A DNA stretch of 12,909 nt, taken from Promethearchaeota archaeon. Its GTDB lineage: Archaea > Asgardarchaeota > Lokiarchaeia > Sigynarchaeales > SOKP01. The translations under genes and the position numbers were made by a program. The stretch spans positions 1 through 12,909 of the forward strand of contig JAGXOB010000064.1 in NCBI GenBank assembly GCA_019894735.1, read 5' to 3'. Positions 1 to 7,619 of the stretch are shown piece by piece (position 1 is the first letter of the stretch; each line of letters begins with the position of its first letter). The notes beneath the pieces are model-generated. The model searched no databases, was not told the DNA's origin, and worked only from the letters and a program-made list of their open reading frames with translations.

Positions 1-161
1 TTTTTAGTAGGGGTTTTAGGAGCATCGCCTGGTTTTACAGTTGCTGCTTTCTTAGGTGCTTCTGCTTTCGTAGTTGCTGCCGTTTTCTTCTTTGTGGGAG
101 TATCTCTCGCTTTCTCGCGGGCCTTCATTGTTTTTTTATCTTCTTCTGGATCATTATCCAT
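1..161 (-). CDS. Partial N-terminus of a Lys/Ala/Pro-rich protein of unknown function
   Basis: The reading frame is open from an ATG (complement of 159-161) to the window edge, giving about 53 N-terminal residues; the rest lies outside. It begins MDNDPEEDKK and continues as a low-complexity stretch rich in Lys, Ala, Thr and Pro, with repeated APKK/TPTK-like elements and no hydrophobic segment. Such basic, disordered tails occur on nucleic-acid-binding proteins, ribosomal proteins and chromatin proteins of archaea, but the folded part that would identify it is missing. The sequence AGTGAT lies about 5 bases before the ATG and is a plausible weak ribosome-binding site. The gene follows nrdJ in the same direction after 149 bases, so it may have its own promoter. 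I do not recognise the family. Confidence 0.6.
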   Translation of the reverse strand, partial: MDNDPEEDKKTMKAREKARDTPTKKKTAATTKAEAPKKAATVKPGDAPKTPTK

Positions 162-203
162 ATATAATCACTTTTCTGTTTTCTGTTAATTAATAATTTT
201 AAA

Positions 204-217
204 AATAAATAAATTTC
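204..217 (-). promoter_or_regulatory. Candidate TATA promoter for the partial Lys-rich gene
   Basis: Read on the minus strand, GAAATTTATTTA resembles a purine-rich BRE followed by an archaeal TATA box (TTTATTTA at 206-213). A start site about 25 bases downstream would leave an untranslated leader of about 20 bases before the ATG. The surrounding spacer (162-310) is so AT-rich that similar matches occur by chance, so this is only a candidate. Confidence 0.25.
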
Positions 218-283
218 TTAGTAATAATAATATGATTTGCGGTTAAAAATTTTATTCACATTATTCTATTAAATTGTCTTACG

Positions 284-304
284 AAAAGAAAAATTCAAAA
301 AAAA
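284..304 (-). terminator. U-rich terminator after nrdJ
   Basis: Just past the nrdJ stop codon the minus strand carries a run of eight T residues (A8 at 297-304 on the plus strand), then further T5 and T4 runs. Archaeal RNA polymerase typically terminates at such U-rich tracts without a hairpin. No stem is visible. Confidence 0.45.
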
Positions 305-310
305 GTGAAA

Positions 311-2551
311 TTAAGGTTCGAAGCTAACCTCACATCGATCGGAGTCACAGAATTTCTCTCCGATTGCTGCATCTTTGGTCTCATCTAAAAACAACGGCTT
401 AACTTTAGAGATCATTTCTTCATATTTCTCCTTAGAAATCTCTTCGTAAGGCGCTTGTTTGTATCCGTGTTCTTTAATTGGTAAGAAACTCGCGCTTTTT
501 AGCTTGTCTTCAAAGCATTCGAGAACCCGTTTAATTTGGTTTGCCTCTTCGGGTTGAAATGTGATTGTAATAGATACTTGGTTATCTGACCAATATTTCT
601 GATAATCAGCTGCATTTTCTGCTTGTTCCCATATCGAAACATCGTTTTTAGAGCGCTCAAAATATTGTTCGTGGACCGGAAATTCGACTACAACGGTATT
701 AGGGGAATAAGAATCGTCTTCAACAAAGTAACCCGCTTTTTTAATTAGTTCTATTAAGTCGGAATTTTTTGAAATACGAATTCTTCTGATGTAATATTCA
801 GAGTGAGGATAATGAATTCCAGGGGGGACACCAGGGAGTAAACTTACGGTACCACTTGGTTTAACGGTGGTTATTTTTATGCTCCTTGGGATACAAAGCC
901 ATCCTGAATATTTTTCGTCTAAATCTTGTAAATAGTTATACCCTTTCTCACACCACTCTAACATAGTTCTCCTCCCGTTTTTTACGAAGGCTTCTATTAT
1001 TCCAGTTTGTGAAACTCCCATCCGTCTGTTTTTGAGCATAACAGCATTAGTCTCTTGCCAATGTGTGTTTACAAGCGTCACAGACTTTGCATATAAATAC
1101 GCATATTTTAAGGTTTCTTGAAACTCATCGTAGGAATCATGTCTCGAGGGAAAAGTCTCCACAAGGCAACAAAGTTCAAAGGATTCGAGACTTTGTTCTC
1201 CACACGGATTGACGCCAGCTACTTTTTTATCTTTATAATCTGGTTTATCTCCCATTCGAGAATAAGCTTTTGCATTATCTAGCCAAAAGATTCCGGGTTC
1301 TCCATTTACTGCAATTTGATCTGCAATAAAAGAATAATCTAATCCTTTGAAAGCAAAAATGCTATTATTACTGGCCCATCTATGGGAGTAAAGCTTTTCT
1401 TGGTCTTGTTTAGAGGTAACAAAATCAAAATCCGTAGCATCTCCTAAAGCTATTTCAGCGCTTCGGCGAACATTACCGGCAACAACGCATTTCCCAATCA
1501 GATTCATAATATCTAATATATCGAGTGACAGTATTTTTTGACCAATTCGAGCGTCTAATATTTTTTTAATTTCAGTGAGCATATCTTTTAATGGACCTGG
1601 ACCACTAGCGATCCCTCCAAATCCTCTTATACGTTTTCCAGCGGGTCTTATCAAATTAAAATCAAACTCTGGAACGGGTTTTCCTAAGAAGAAGGCTTCT
1701 AAGACAATTCGTAGAGCTTCTACCCAGCCTTCTCTACTATCAGGTATTTGATAAGTGAGTGATTCCTCGCTAGGTTTTTTTATAGTTATTTTACCCGCTC
1801 CTTTCGTGTCAAACCCTACACCTACACCTAACATTAGGGCGTCCATAACGAATTCAAAAGCTTTTGAATATTTTAAGTCGATATCATCAGTAGATGCAAA
1901 ACCGCAATTATTCAGAGACATTGATCCATGCCGCGCGATGAATTCCGTTCCCATCATCCATAATCCTCGACCGGGAGGAAGAAATTTGAAATTCCATATT
2001 TTTTCAAACATTTTTTGGGCGGATCGTTGAGCTTTGGAATCGCTCCAGGGCAAACTCAGCTTCATACAATGTTCTTTTTGAATCGAATAACATCCCTCTA
2101 CGACTCTTCTGATAGTTTCCCAAAATTCTTCTTTCCTACCTTCTTTCTCAATAAGTCTAGCGTAGGTCCTTTTGTAGGTGATGTGTCCTAAAGGACCCCA
2201 ATCGGGTTGCTTTCCTTTGAAATTATCCATAAAAGCCTCGTCCAACTTAAAGGATATATTCTCCAGATTAATGGCTCGCGCAAATAAGTTTCGATATTTA
2301 TTCAAACCTCGCTGGGTTAGCTCAACGCATACCAACTCTCTAATGTAGTTAGTGGTGATCTCTTCGTATCCAAGGCCAATAATTATACGAACAACATCTT
2401 CAGTTACCTTTTCTGCTATGTTAATATCAAGCCCCGTCTCTTTATTCAAAACTTTGGCTATACTGGAGACATCGAACTCTTTCTTTTCACCTTTCGAGTT
2501 GATAACGTATTTTGGATACAAATCTACTAGCGAAAACGAATTATCAGTCAT
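311..2551 (-). CDS. nrdJ: Adenosylcobalamin-dependent (class II) ribonucleotide reductase
   Basis: The enzyme reduces ribonucleotides to deoxyribonucleotides using a thiyl radical generated from adenosylcobalamin. It is cytosolic, oxygen-tolerant and independent of oxygen for activity. The 746-residue protein starts with an ATP-cone-like regulatory domain (about 13-97), followed by the ten-stranded barrel. Catalytic landmarks match the monomeric Lactobacillus-type triphosphate reductase: NNCGF with Cys216, NPCGE with Cys450 and Glu452, and Cys461 eleven residues later. Cys216 and Cys461 would be the redox pair and Cys450 the radical cysteine. KPSGTVSLLPGVPPG (564-578) is the usual substrate/phosphate-binding loop. 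The C-terminal pair Cys735/Cys740 has the five-residue spacing of the L. leichmannii disulfide-relay arm (C731/C736, from memory). Whether it prefers di- or triphosphates is inferred from this similarity. The gene is transcribed away from the membrane-protein cluster and appears unrelated to it. The ATG start is directly followed by sequence typical of the family; no clear ribosome-binding site precedes it. Confidence 0.95.
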   Translation of the reverse strand: MTDNSFSLVDLYPKYVINSKGEKKEFDVSSIAKVLNKETGLDINIAEKVTEDVVRIIIGLGYEEITTNYIRELVCVELTQRGLNKYRNLFARAINLENISFKLDEAFMDNFKGKQPDWGPLGHITYKRTYARLIEKEGRKEEFWETIRRVVEGCYSIQKEHCMKLSLPWSDSKAQRSAQKMFEKIWNFKFLPPGRGLWMMGTEFIARHGSMSLNNCGFASTDDIDLKYSKAFEFVMDALMLGVGVGFDTKGAGKITIKKPSEESLTYQIPDSREGWVEALRIVLEAFFLGKPVPEFDFNLIRPAGKRIRGFGGIASGPGPLKDMLTEIKKILDARIGQKILSLDILDIMNLIGKCVVAGNVRRSAEIALGDATDFDFVTSKQDQEKLYSHRWASNNSIFAFKGLDYSFIADQIAVNGEPGIFWLDNAKAYSRMGDKPDYKDKKVAGVNPCGEQSLESFELCCLVETFPSRHDSYDEFQETLKYAYLYAKSVTLVNTHWQETNAVMLKNRRMGVSQTGIIEAFVKNGRRTMLEWCEKGYNYLQDLDEKYSGWLCIPRSIKITTVKPSGTVSLLPGVPPGIHYPHSEYYIRRIRISKNSDLIELIKKAGYFVEDDSYSPNTVVVEFPVHEQYFERSKNDVSIWEQAENAADYQKYWSDNQVSITITFQPEEANQIKRVLECFEDKLKSASFLPIKEHGYKQAPYEEISKEKYEEMISKVKPLFLDETKDAAIGEKFCDSDRCEVSFEP

Positions 2552-3127
2552 TTTTTTACCCGTGAATTATGATAAAGATTAATACAATATTTTTATCGGC
2601 GTTCTTAATAAATGCCAATTTTAAACTGCCTTAACCTAATTTTTAATTTAAGATTCAATCTAATATAAAGATATTTATTGAAATATATTAAGCTATTGAT
2701 GGACAACATAGTATTTAGTAATGGGCTAATTTGCTAAATACATGTATCTATTAGTAATCCGCGCATTAATTTTTATCGCTTTATTGGTATAAATTTTTTT
2801 TTCAGTTTAAGTCGAAATTATGTCGATATTGTTATATTAATAATTAGTGGATAATTTTTAAACAAAAATTGATAGCTTGATTTATGATTTTTTAATGCCA
2901 TTAAGAACAATAAGTATACAAGAAATGATATAATCCTTGTTCTACACGCTATACTCAATAAGTTGGTCTAAAGTATTAATTAACATGTTCAAAAGAAAAA
3001 AAATTTTTATTTAAGTCATTGCATAATGATGATAAAAACACTGAAATTGAGTAGAGTATTATATTTATTAATTAAATCAAATTCGATCTAGTAAGTTTGA
3101 TCAGCTAAATAATAAAAGGTAATAGTT
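2552..3127. other. Gene-free AT-rich divergent spacer
   Basis: This 576-base region separates nrdJ (minus) from the A1 operon (plus). It has no credible coding sequence: the longest notable ATG frame, at 2569, gives only 21 residues. It holds a T9 run at 2794-2802 and a perfect 10-base palindrome ATACATGTAT at 2738-2747. Several TATA-like stretches occur, including CTTTATATTAG on the minus strand near 2659-2669 and TTTATTAAG near 2607-2615, either of which could serve nrdJ. It is much longer than the other spacers here, so upstream control elements or a small RNA are possible, but no definite structure was seen. Confidence 0.5.
3057..3067 (+). promoter_or_regulatory. Candidate TATA box for the A1-A2-B1-C1 operon
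   Basis: TATTATATTTA lies about 60-70 bases before the A1 start codon. Initiation about 25 bases downstream would give a leader of 35-40 bases. That leader contains AAAAGGT (3114-3120), a truncated Shine-Dalgarno sequence 7 bases before the ATG. AT-rich background limits confidence. Confidence 0.3.
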
Positions 3128-4054
3128 ATGCTAGATGAAATTGAAGTGTCTGATACAGGCAATTCTGATACGGAAGTTTCAAAAGAAAAAATTAATCTCC
3201 AGTTCCATTGGTACTTGAGCATTTTCTTTGTTATTTATTATTTATCTTATGTCGTCTCTGGAATCATTTTTATGTCTTACGTAATATATGTTTTTATTCC
3301 GTATGTCTTGTTAGTAGATAATCTCATTGTTATTTTTACAAACCTTTATTCGTTATTGGCTTTCATAGCTTTACCGTTAGTTATTATCCTTAGCTATTTA
3401 TCTCGCTTGTTCATTGTAGGTTTAATAACTCGAGTTTTCTGGAGATTCACTGAGAAAAGAAGTCCAACAAAAGATGGTATCATTCCTCGAAATATCCCTT
3501 CCAAAACCGCTAATTATTATCATATTCGATCTTTCATGATCAAGTACGGGAAAAATGCGTTCATGAAAGGAGTATTTCCTTGGTTATCGAATTGGTATTT
3601 TAATTTTGTGGGAACGGGTATTATTAGAAGAGGCTCCACATTAGAAGAGTCAGTTGTTACTGATAAACACATAAATGTTGGAAAAAACTGCTATGTTGGC
3701 GTTAATTCGGCGTTATCTTCTCACTTTGTTGAAGGTACATTTGGCAATATCGTCTATTTTGAAATCAAATTAGGAGATAACACCACTCTCGGAGGATTTA
3801 ACAACATTGCGCCCGGATGCGAGTTAAGCGATAACTCTTACCTCTTACCAATAGCCGCTGCAACGAAACATAATAAGACCCAAGGGAATAATTATTACTT
3901 CGGTATGCCTTTACGCCGCATCTTTAAGAAAAAAATTATGGATTACTTAAAGGTGAGCGAAAATGATTTAAATCGAGCTGAAGAATTAAGAGTTAAGCAA
4001 GAAAATGAAAAATTAAATAGAAAAAAAAAAAGTTCAACCTTTGATAATCAATAG
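3128..4054 (+). CDS. A1: membrane-anchored left-handed beta-helix (hexapeptide) protein, type A
   Basis: This 308-residue protein has an acidic N-terminus (1-24), two long hydrophobic blocks (about 29-63 and 74-104) and a basic/aromatic region with FWRFTEKRSPTKDGIIPRN and PWLSNWYFNFVG (about 105-162). A hexapeptide-type beta-helix follows at about 165-260, then a Lys/Glu-rich tail. The helix is recognised from spaced I/V/L-G-x-N/D steps such as NVGKNCYVGVNSAL and KLGDNTTLGG. His199 in SHFVEG is shared by all three A modules of the window and is a candidate catalytic His. The usual GxPA end motif is replaced by GMPLRR. Membrane anchoring plus an acyltransferase-like fold resembles one module of the C-terminal region of Pls-type synthetases (inference). 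It is the first gene of the run, and A2 follows 24 bases later. Function is otherwise unknown; a structural or scaffold role without catalysis is possible. Confidence 0.85.
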   Translation: MLDEIEVSDTGNSDTEVSKEKINLQFHWYLSIFFVIYYLSYVVSGIIFMSYVIYVFIPYVLLVDNLIVIFTNLYSLLAFIALPLVIILSYLSRLFIVGLITRVFWRFTEKRSPTKDGIIPRNIPSKTANYYHIRSFMIKYGKNAFMKGVFPWLSNWYFNFVGTGIIRRGSTLEESVVTDKHINVGKNCYVGVNSALSSHFVEGTFGNIVYFEIKLGDNTTLGGFNNIAPGCELSDNSYLLPIAAATKHNKTQGNNYYFGMPLRRIFKKKIMDYLKVSENDLNRAEELRVKQENEKLNRKKKSSTFDNQ

Positions 4055-4066
4055 AGATGTGGACGA

Positions 4067-4074
4067 GGAGGTGA
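4067..4074 (+). promoter_or_regulatory. Strong ribosome-binding site GGAGGTGA that fixes the A2 start
   Basis: GGAGGTGA is a full match to the complement of the archaeal 16S rRNA 3' end and is the best such site in the window. It lies between the A1 stop codon (TAG, 4052-4054) and the probable ATT start at 4079, with 4 bases between. No in-frame ATG follows until 4211, well inside the first hydrophobic segment. An out-of-frame ATG at 4057 gives only five codons. Confidence 0.7.
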
Positions 4075-4078
4075 AATA

Positions 4079-5026
4079 ATTCTGATAGAAGACTCAGTAG
4101 ACACAGGGGATGATATTTATAGGGAAAATGTCCAATTTCAATATCATAAATATTTCGGTATCTTCCTATGTATATATATCGGTTCGTATCTTTTACCCGT
4201 AATCGGTTTGATGTTTTACCTCTTTTTAGTCTTTAAACCACTTTTCTTAGGAGTAAGTGATTTTATCGTAATATTTACCAGTTTTGAATCTTTACTCATT
4301 TTTTTAACCTTTCCCTTAGTTATTATTGGTTTTTATCTAATTCGCTTATATCTCTTAGCATTATTCACGCGTTTTTTTTGGAGATATACAGAAAGGAAAA
4401 GCCCAACAAAAGATGGCATCATTCCGCGTAATATTACTTCTAAAACATTAGATTTCTACCATTACCGGAGCTTCTTGATCAAGTATGGGAAGAACACGTT
4501 TATGAAAGGAATATTTCCGTGGCTCTCAAATTGGTTTTTTAATTATGTAGGCGCTAGTATTATTGAAAAGGGTTCCACTATTGAAGAATCAGTGAGCAGC
4601 GATAGGAATATACACGTGAAAAGAAATGTCTATGTAGGGGTCAATTCTGCTTTAGCGTCACATGTTGTGGAAGGAATTTTCGGCAATATCATCTATTTTC
4701 AAGTGAAAGTAGGAGATAACTCTACGCTCGGTGGTTTTGATATAATTGCGCCGGGATGTGAGTTAAAAGATAATTCTTACTTATTACCAATGGCAGCTGC
4801 TACAAAATATAATACAACGAAGGGAGATAATTATTACTATGGTATCCCTTTACGACGAATATTCAAGAAAAAAATTATGGATTATTTGATGGTTTCTGAA
4901 GAGGACCTGCAACGCGCTGAAGAATTAAGAATGAAACAAGGTAGCGAGAAGTTAGAAAGGATAAAAAAAGAAGAGAATAAGAAAGATAGAGATTTAAAAA
5001 AAAAAGGTGAAAAAGTAATTGAGTGA
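4079..5026 (+). CDS. A2: membrane-anchored left-handed beta-helix protein, type A, with a probable AUU start
   Basis: This is a close paralogue of A1 (315 residues from the start chosen here), with the same order: acidic N-terminus, two hydrophobic blocks, the RYTERKSPTKDGIIPRN region, PWLSNWFFNYVG, a beta-helix with SHVVEG, and a GIPLRR end followed by a Lys/Glu-rich tail. The start is placed at ATT because it sits 4 bases after GGAGGTGA, and the next residues (LIEDSVDTG) align with the A1 N-terminus (LDEIEVSDTG), ATT facing the A1 ATG. CTG at 4082 is the alternative. A start at TTG 4208 or ATG 4211 would delete the acidic tail and most of the first membrane segment. The frame is also continuous with A1 apart from the single TAG. 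B1 begins within the last bases of this gene. It probably acts with A1 and B1 in one membrane complex. Confidence 0.85.
   Translation: MLIEDSVDTGDDIYRENVQFQYHKYFGIFLCIYIGSYLLPVIGLMFYLFLVFKPLFLGVSDFIVIFTSFESLLIFLTFPLVIIGFYLIRLYLLALFTRFFWRYTERKSPTKDGIIPRNITSKTLDFYHYRSFLIKYGKNTFMKGIFPWLSNWFFNYVGASIIEKGSTIEESVSSDRNIHVKRNVYVGVNSALASHVVEGIFGNIIYFQVKVGDNSTLGGFDIIAPGCELKDNSYLLPMAAATKYNTTKGDNYYYGIPLRRIFKKKIMDYLMVSEEDLQRAEELRMKQGSEKLERIKKEENKKDRDLKKKGEKVIE
5006..5010 (+). promoter_or_regulatory. Ribosome-binding site GGTGA that decides the B1 TTG start
   Basis: GGTGA sits inside the 3' end of A2, 8 bases before TTG at 5019 but 20 bases before the first ATG at 5031. The spacing favours initiation at TTG, so the B1 start (TTGAGTGA) overlaps the A2 stop codon. 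Confidence 0.55.
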
Positions 5027-5930
5027 AAATATGGATAATGAACAGAAAGATACAAATAATGAAGAAGACGATTCTGATTTTGTAATTGATTTTACTACAA
5101 GCTCAGCGATAAATAGAGTAAGTCTTAAATTCTTAGTAGTATATATTCCAATATTTTGGTTTAGTGGTATTGCAGTCGCAACGTTTTGGTATGGTTATAC
5201 AATCAGTCCAGTACCATGGATAATAAAATTGTTATTTCTACCTTTGATATTATTAGGTTTTAGTTTTCTATTCATCTTTTCATGCTTCTTTTTTAGCAAA
5301 CTTTTGTTAATTTTCATAAACCTCATTCACGTACCCAAAGAGGGAATCTTCCGAACTGAGAAGGGTGACACAGATTTCGAATTTTGGAGGATGAGAACCG
5401 AGATAAAAAAGATAACTTTATGGTTAATACGAAATTGGCCTTTGCCATGGATCGATGTTATCGCTTTCCGCTGGTTTTCTATTAAAATGGACTTTTCAAG
5501 CCATTTAAACGACGCTTGGTGTGACGCTGAATTCATCTCCTTTGGAAAGCACGTTACAGTTGGACAAGGTGCTGTAATCATGAGTTCTATGGTAGTGGGT
5601 AATTATTTAATAATTAAAAGAATCAGATTTGACGATTATGCCCTTGTTGGAGGGCAGAGTACTATTGCACCTGGAACTCATTTTGGAGAGGATACCGTGT
5701 TAGGAGCAGTATCAGTAACAACTCTTAATCAAGAATTAGAAGACGGTTGGATCTACTCGGGTATACCAGCCAGGAAATTAAAACTTAACCAATACGCTGA
5801 AATGCGAAGAGATGTTATTCATAAAGTAGATGTAGATGAAGAAGAAAAAGTAGAAACTGAGCATGAAGTTAACATCGATGAAGATAAAAAACATCTAATT
5901 AAAAGAGCTAACAGAGGCGATAAAAAGTGA
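5019..5930 (+). CDS. B1: membrane-anchored left-handed beta-helix protein, type B
   Basis: This 303-residue protein has an acidic N-terminus (1-24) and a conserved DFTTSSAINR box (24-33) just before the membrane. Two hydrophobic blocks follow (about 36-60 and 66-104), then KEGIF and an aromatic/basic stretch (EFWRMRTEIKK ... PLPWIDVIAFRWF, about 121-153). The beta-helix covers about 156-252 and ends in a GIPAR motif typical of hexapeptide acyltransferases; a charged tail follows. SSHLNDAWCDAEF (160-172) is nearly identical in the B half of the fusion at 9149-11059. The His199-equivalent of the A modules is absent (SSMVVG). It is translated from TTG overlapping the A2 stop and itself overlaps C1, so it is translationally coupled on both sides. 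The likely role is as the middle module of a three-part membrane acyltransferase-like assembly; substrate unknown. Confidence 0.85.
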   Translation: MSENMDNEQKDTNNEEDDSDFVIDFTTSSAINRVSLKFLVVYIPIFWFSGIAVATFWYGYTISPVPWIIKLLFLPLILLGFSFLFIFSCFFFSKLLLIFINLIHVPKEGIFRTEKGDTDFEFWRMRTEIKKITLWLIRNWPLPWIDVIAFRWFSIKMDFSSHLNDAWCDAEFISFGKHVTVGQGAVIMSSMVVGNYLIIKRIRFDDYALVGGQSTIAPGTHFGEDTVLGAVSVTTLNQELEDGWIYSGIPARKLKLNQYAEMRRDVIHKVDVDEEEKVETEHEVNIDEDKKHLIKRANRGDKK

Positions 5931-6823
5931 GCGTTCCAAATTCAATGAGGGTTGGTCCTTTCTGCGCAAGCGTGTTAGCCAAGAAAAAATATTTGATTTT
6001 GTATATTTTTTTAATATGGTTAACTTTTCTCCCTACAATATTAGAAATATGGTGGTATTGGCAAATGTTGTGGTACGAAATCAGACCACTTCATTTTTAC
6101 GTATTTTTGCCTTTATTTTTGCTTGTTATCTATGTTTCTATTGTATTCGCAGCAATCTTTTTTACTAAAATTTTATTGTTAATAATTAGTGTCTTTCATA
6201 AACCAAGGGAAGGAGTTTTTCTACGGGATACAGCAGATAAAGACTATAGATATTGGAGTCTTCGAAATACCCTTAAAAAATGGCCAACTTGGCTTGCTCA
6301 TAAATTTCCATTTCCGTTTTTGGATAACATTTGTTTTAAAATTCTTGGTGTTAAGACAAAATTCTCCAATTCTCTCTTCGAAGGTTGGGTTGATACCGAG
6401 TTTATGGAATTCGGTAAAAATGTAGTTGTTGGACAAGGTGCTATAGTTCAGTCTTCGGTTATAATAGGGAACTTTTTAATTATTAGAAAAACTGTGATCG
6501 AGGAAAATGTGAGAGTAGGAGCACACGTAATTATTATGCCAGGAACTCATATAGGAAAGAACTGCATCTTAAACACTTGGTCTTCTACTATGGTAGGGCA
6601 AGAATTGGAAGAAGGATGGATATATAATGGCGGTCCGGCTAAGAAATTTAAAAAAAATAGGTTTTTTGAAGATATACCAATTGAAAAACTCACTAAAACT
6701 ATTGGAGACATGGACGGGCTATTAAAGAAATACGACGAACAGTATGTTAAAAGAACAATGAAAGAAAGAAAATTTCTTCATCGAAAACATAAAGAAGAAG
6801 ATAACACAGAAGAAAAGGAATGA
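5927..6823 (+). CDS. C1: membrane-anchored left-handed beta-helix protein, type C
   Basis: This 298-residue protein starts with GTG, whose GTGA overlaps the B1 stop. The start is supported by C2, whose N-terminus (MSVPSSMRVGPF against MSVPNSMRVGPF) begins with ATG at the same place. GAGGCGAT lies about 6 bases upstream. Unlike A and B, the N-terminus is short and basic. Hydrophobic blocks lie at about 21-50 and 57-90, followed by HKPREGVFLR, the aromatic/basic stretch DYRYWSLRNTLKKWP and KFPFPF. The beta-helix covers about 145-240 with NVVVGQGA, VIIGN, RVGAHVIIMPGTHIG and a GGPAKK end. Residues 141-159 are identical to C2. The C-terminal 60 residues are highly charged and probably helical. 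Its partners are presumably A1/A2 and B1. It overlaps the amidohydrolase gene by ATGA, tying the membrane set to the soluble enzymes. Confidence 0.85.
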   Translation: MSVPNSMRVGPFCASVLAKKKYLILYIFLIWLTFLPTILEIWWYWQMLWYEIRPLHFYVFLPLFLLVIYVSIVFAAIFFTKILLLIISVFHKPREGVFLRDTADKDYRYWSLRNTLKKWPTWLAHKFPFPFLDNICFKILGVKTKFSNSLFEGWVDTEFMEFGKNVVVGQGAIVQSSVIIGNFLIIRKTVIEENVRVGAHVIIMPGTHIGKNCILNTWSSTMVGQELEEGWIYNGGPAKKFKKNRFFEDIPIEKLTKTIGDMDGLLKKYDEQYVKRTMKERKFLHRKHKEEDNTEEKE

Positions 6824-7611
6824 ACTTGAAAATTGGTTATGTACAAACTTCTCCAATCTTTGGAGAACTAACTCAAAACTTTGAACAAATTGAAAAATTA
6901 TTAGGTAAAATTAAAGCAGATTTAATAGTTTTACCTGAACTCTTTGCAACGGGATACACTTTTATATCTAAAGAAGAAGCAGAATCTTTAGCTGAAACAA
7001 CTGACGGAAAAACCGCCGAATTTTTAATGAAAATTGCTAAAAGAACAGGAGCTGTGGTTATCGGCGGATTCATAGAAACAGACGGTAACTCCATTTTTAA
7101 CTCTTCCATGATTGTGTCTGAGAGCGAAGTTCTTGGCACATATAGAAAACTTCACCTTTATTATAAAGAAAAAAAGTGGTTTTCTCAGGGAAATAAACCT
7201 TTAAAAGTATATGAAGTAAGAAAGTCAAAGGTAGGAATCATGATTTGTTTTGATTGGTTCTTTCCTGAAACTATTAGGAGGCTTGCTCTTCTTGGAGCAG
7301 ATATTATAGCTCATCCTGCTAATTTAGTGCTTCCATATTGTCAAAAAGCGATGACAACGCGTTGTTTGGTGAATAGAGTTTTTGCCGTAACATCTAATAG
7401 GATTGGAAATGAAGCTAGAGGAGAGGATAATTTTATATTTACAGGGGGAAGCCAGATTACATCTTTTAATGGCGATGTGCTTTCATCCGCACCAAAAGAT
7501 AAATCTCATATCGATTTTGTTGAAATTGATTTTAATCAAGCAAGAGATAAAAACCTTAACAAGTTCAATAATGTGATTGAGGATAGGAGAACTGAGTTCT
7601 ATTCTCTTTAA
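6820..7611 (+). CDS. Nitrilase-superfamily carbon-nitrogen hydrolase (amidase-like)
   Basis: This 263-residue cytosolic enzyme has the Glu-Lys-Cys triad of the nitrilase superfamily: Glu40 in LPELF, Lys110 in YRKLHL and Cys143 in MICFDWFFPE. Spacing and length match small archaeal nitrilase/amidase members such as the Pyrococcus enzyme (E42, K113, C146 as I recall). Members hydrolyse amides, carbamoyl compounds or occasionally nitriles through a thioester; the substrate cannot be told from the sequence. Supporting features are the DLIVLPELFATGY strand-loop, GADIIAHPANLVLP and the conserved R-x-x-x-N-R-V-F segment (RCLVNRVFAV). The ATG overlaps the C1 stop as ATGA, so it is translated with the membrane genes. 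The dehydrogenase begins 19 bases after its stop. The context suggests release or trimming of an amide-linked compound made or handled by the membrane proteins (inference). Confidence 0.92.
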   Translation: MNLKIGYVQTSPIFGELTQNFEQIEKLLGKIKADLIVLPELFATGYTFISKEEAESLAETTDGKTAEFLMKIAKRTGAVVIGGFIETDGNSIFNSSMIVSESEVLGTYRKLHLYYKEKKWFSQGNKPLKVYEVRKSKVGIMICFDWFFPETIRRLALLGADIIAHPANLVLPYCQKAMTTRCLVNRVFAVTSNRIGNEARGEDNFIFTGGSQITSFNGDVLSSAPKDKSHIDFVEIDFNQARDKNLNKFNNVIEDRRTEFYSL

Positions 7612-7619
7612 TAATAGAT

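Noticed and set aside
1755..2030. Open frames on the strand opposite nrdJ (also at 2352-2582)
   Set aside because: They are antisense shadows of a strongly conserved gene, with no recognisable protein features or ribosome-binding sites.
2569..2634. A 21-codon ATG frame in the spacer before nrdJ (plus strand), starting MIKINTIFLS
   Set aside because: It has no ribosome-binding site, overlaps the nrdJ promoter region and is too short to support as a gene.
2601..2908. GTTCTTAAT (2601-2609) and its reverse complement at 2900-2908 as a long-range inverted repeat
   Set aside because: A 9-base match is expected by chance in about 600 bases of such AT-rich DNA, and there is no flanking similarity.
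4208..4213. TTG 4208 or ATG 4211 as the A2 start
   Set aside because: Either would delete the acidic N-terminus and most of the first membrane segment, both conserved with A1, and neither has a ribosome-binding site.
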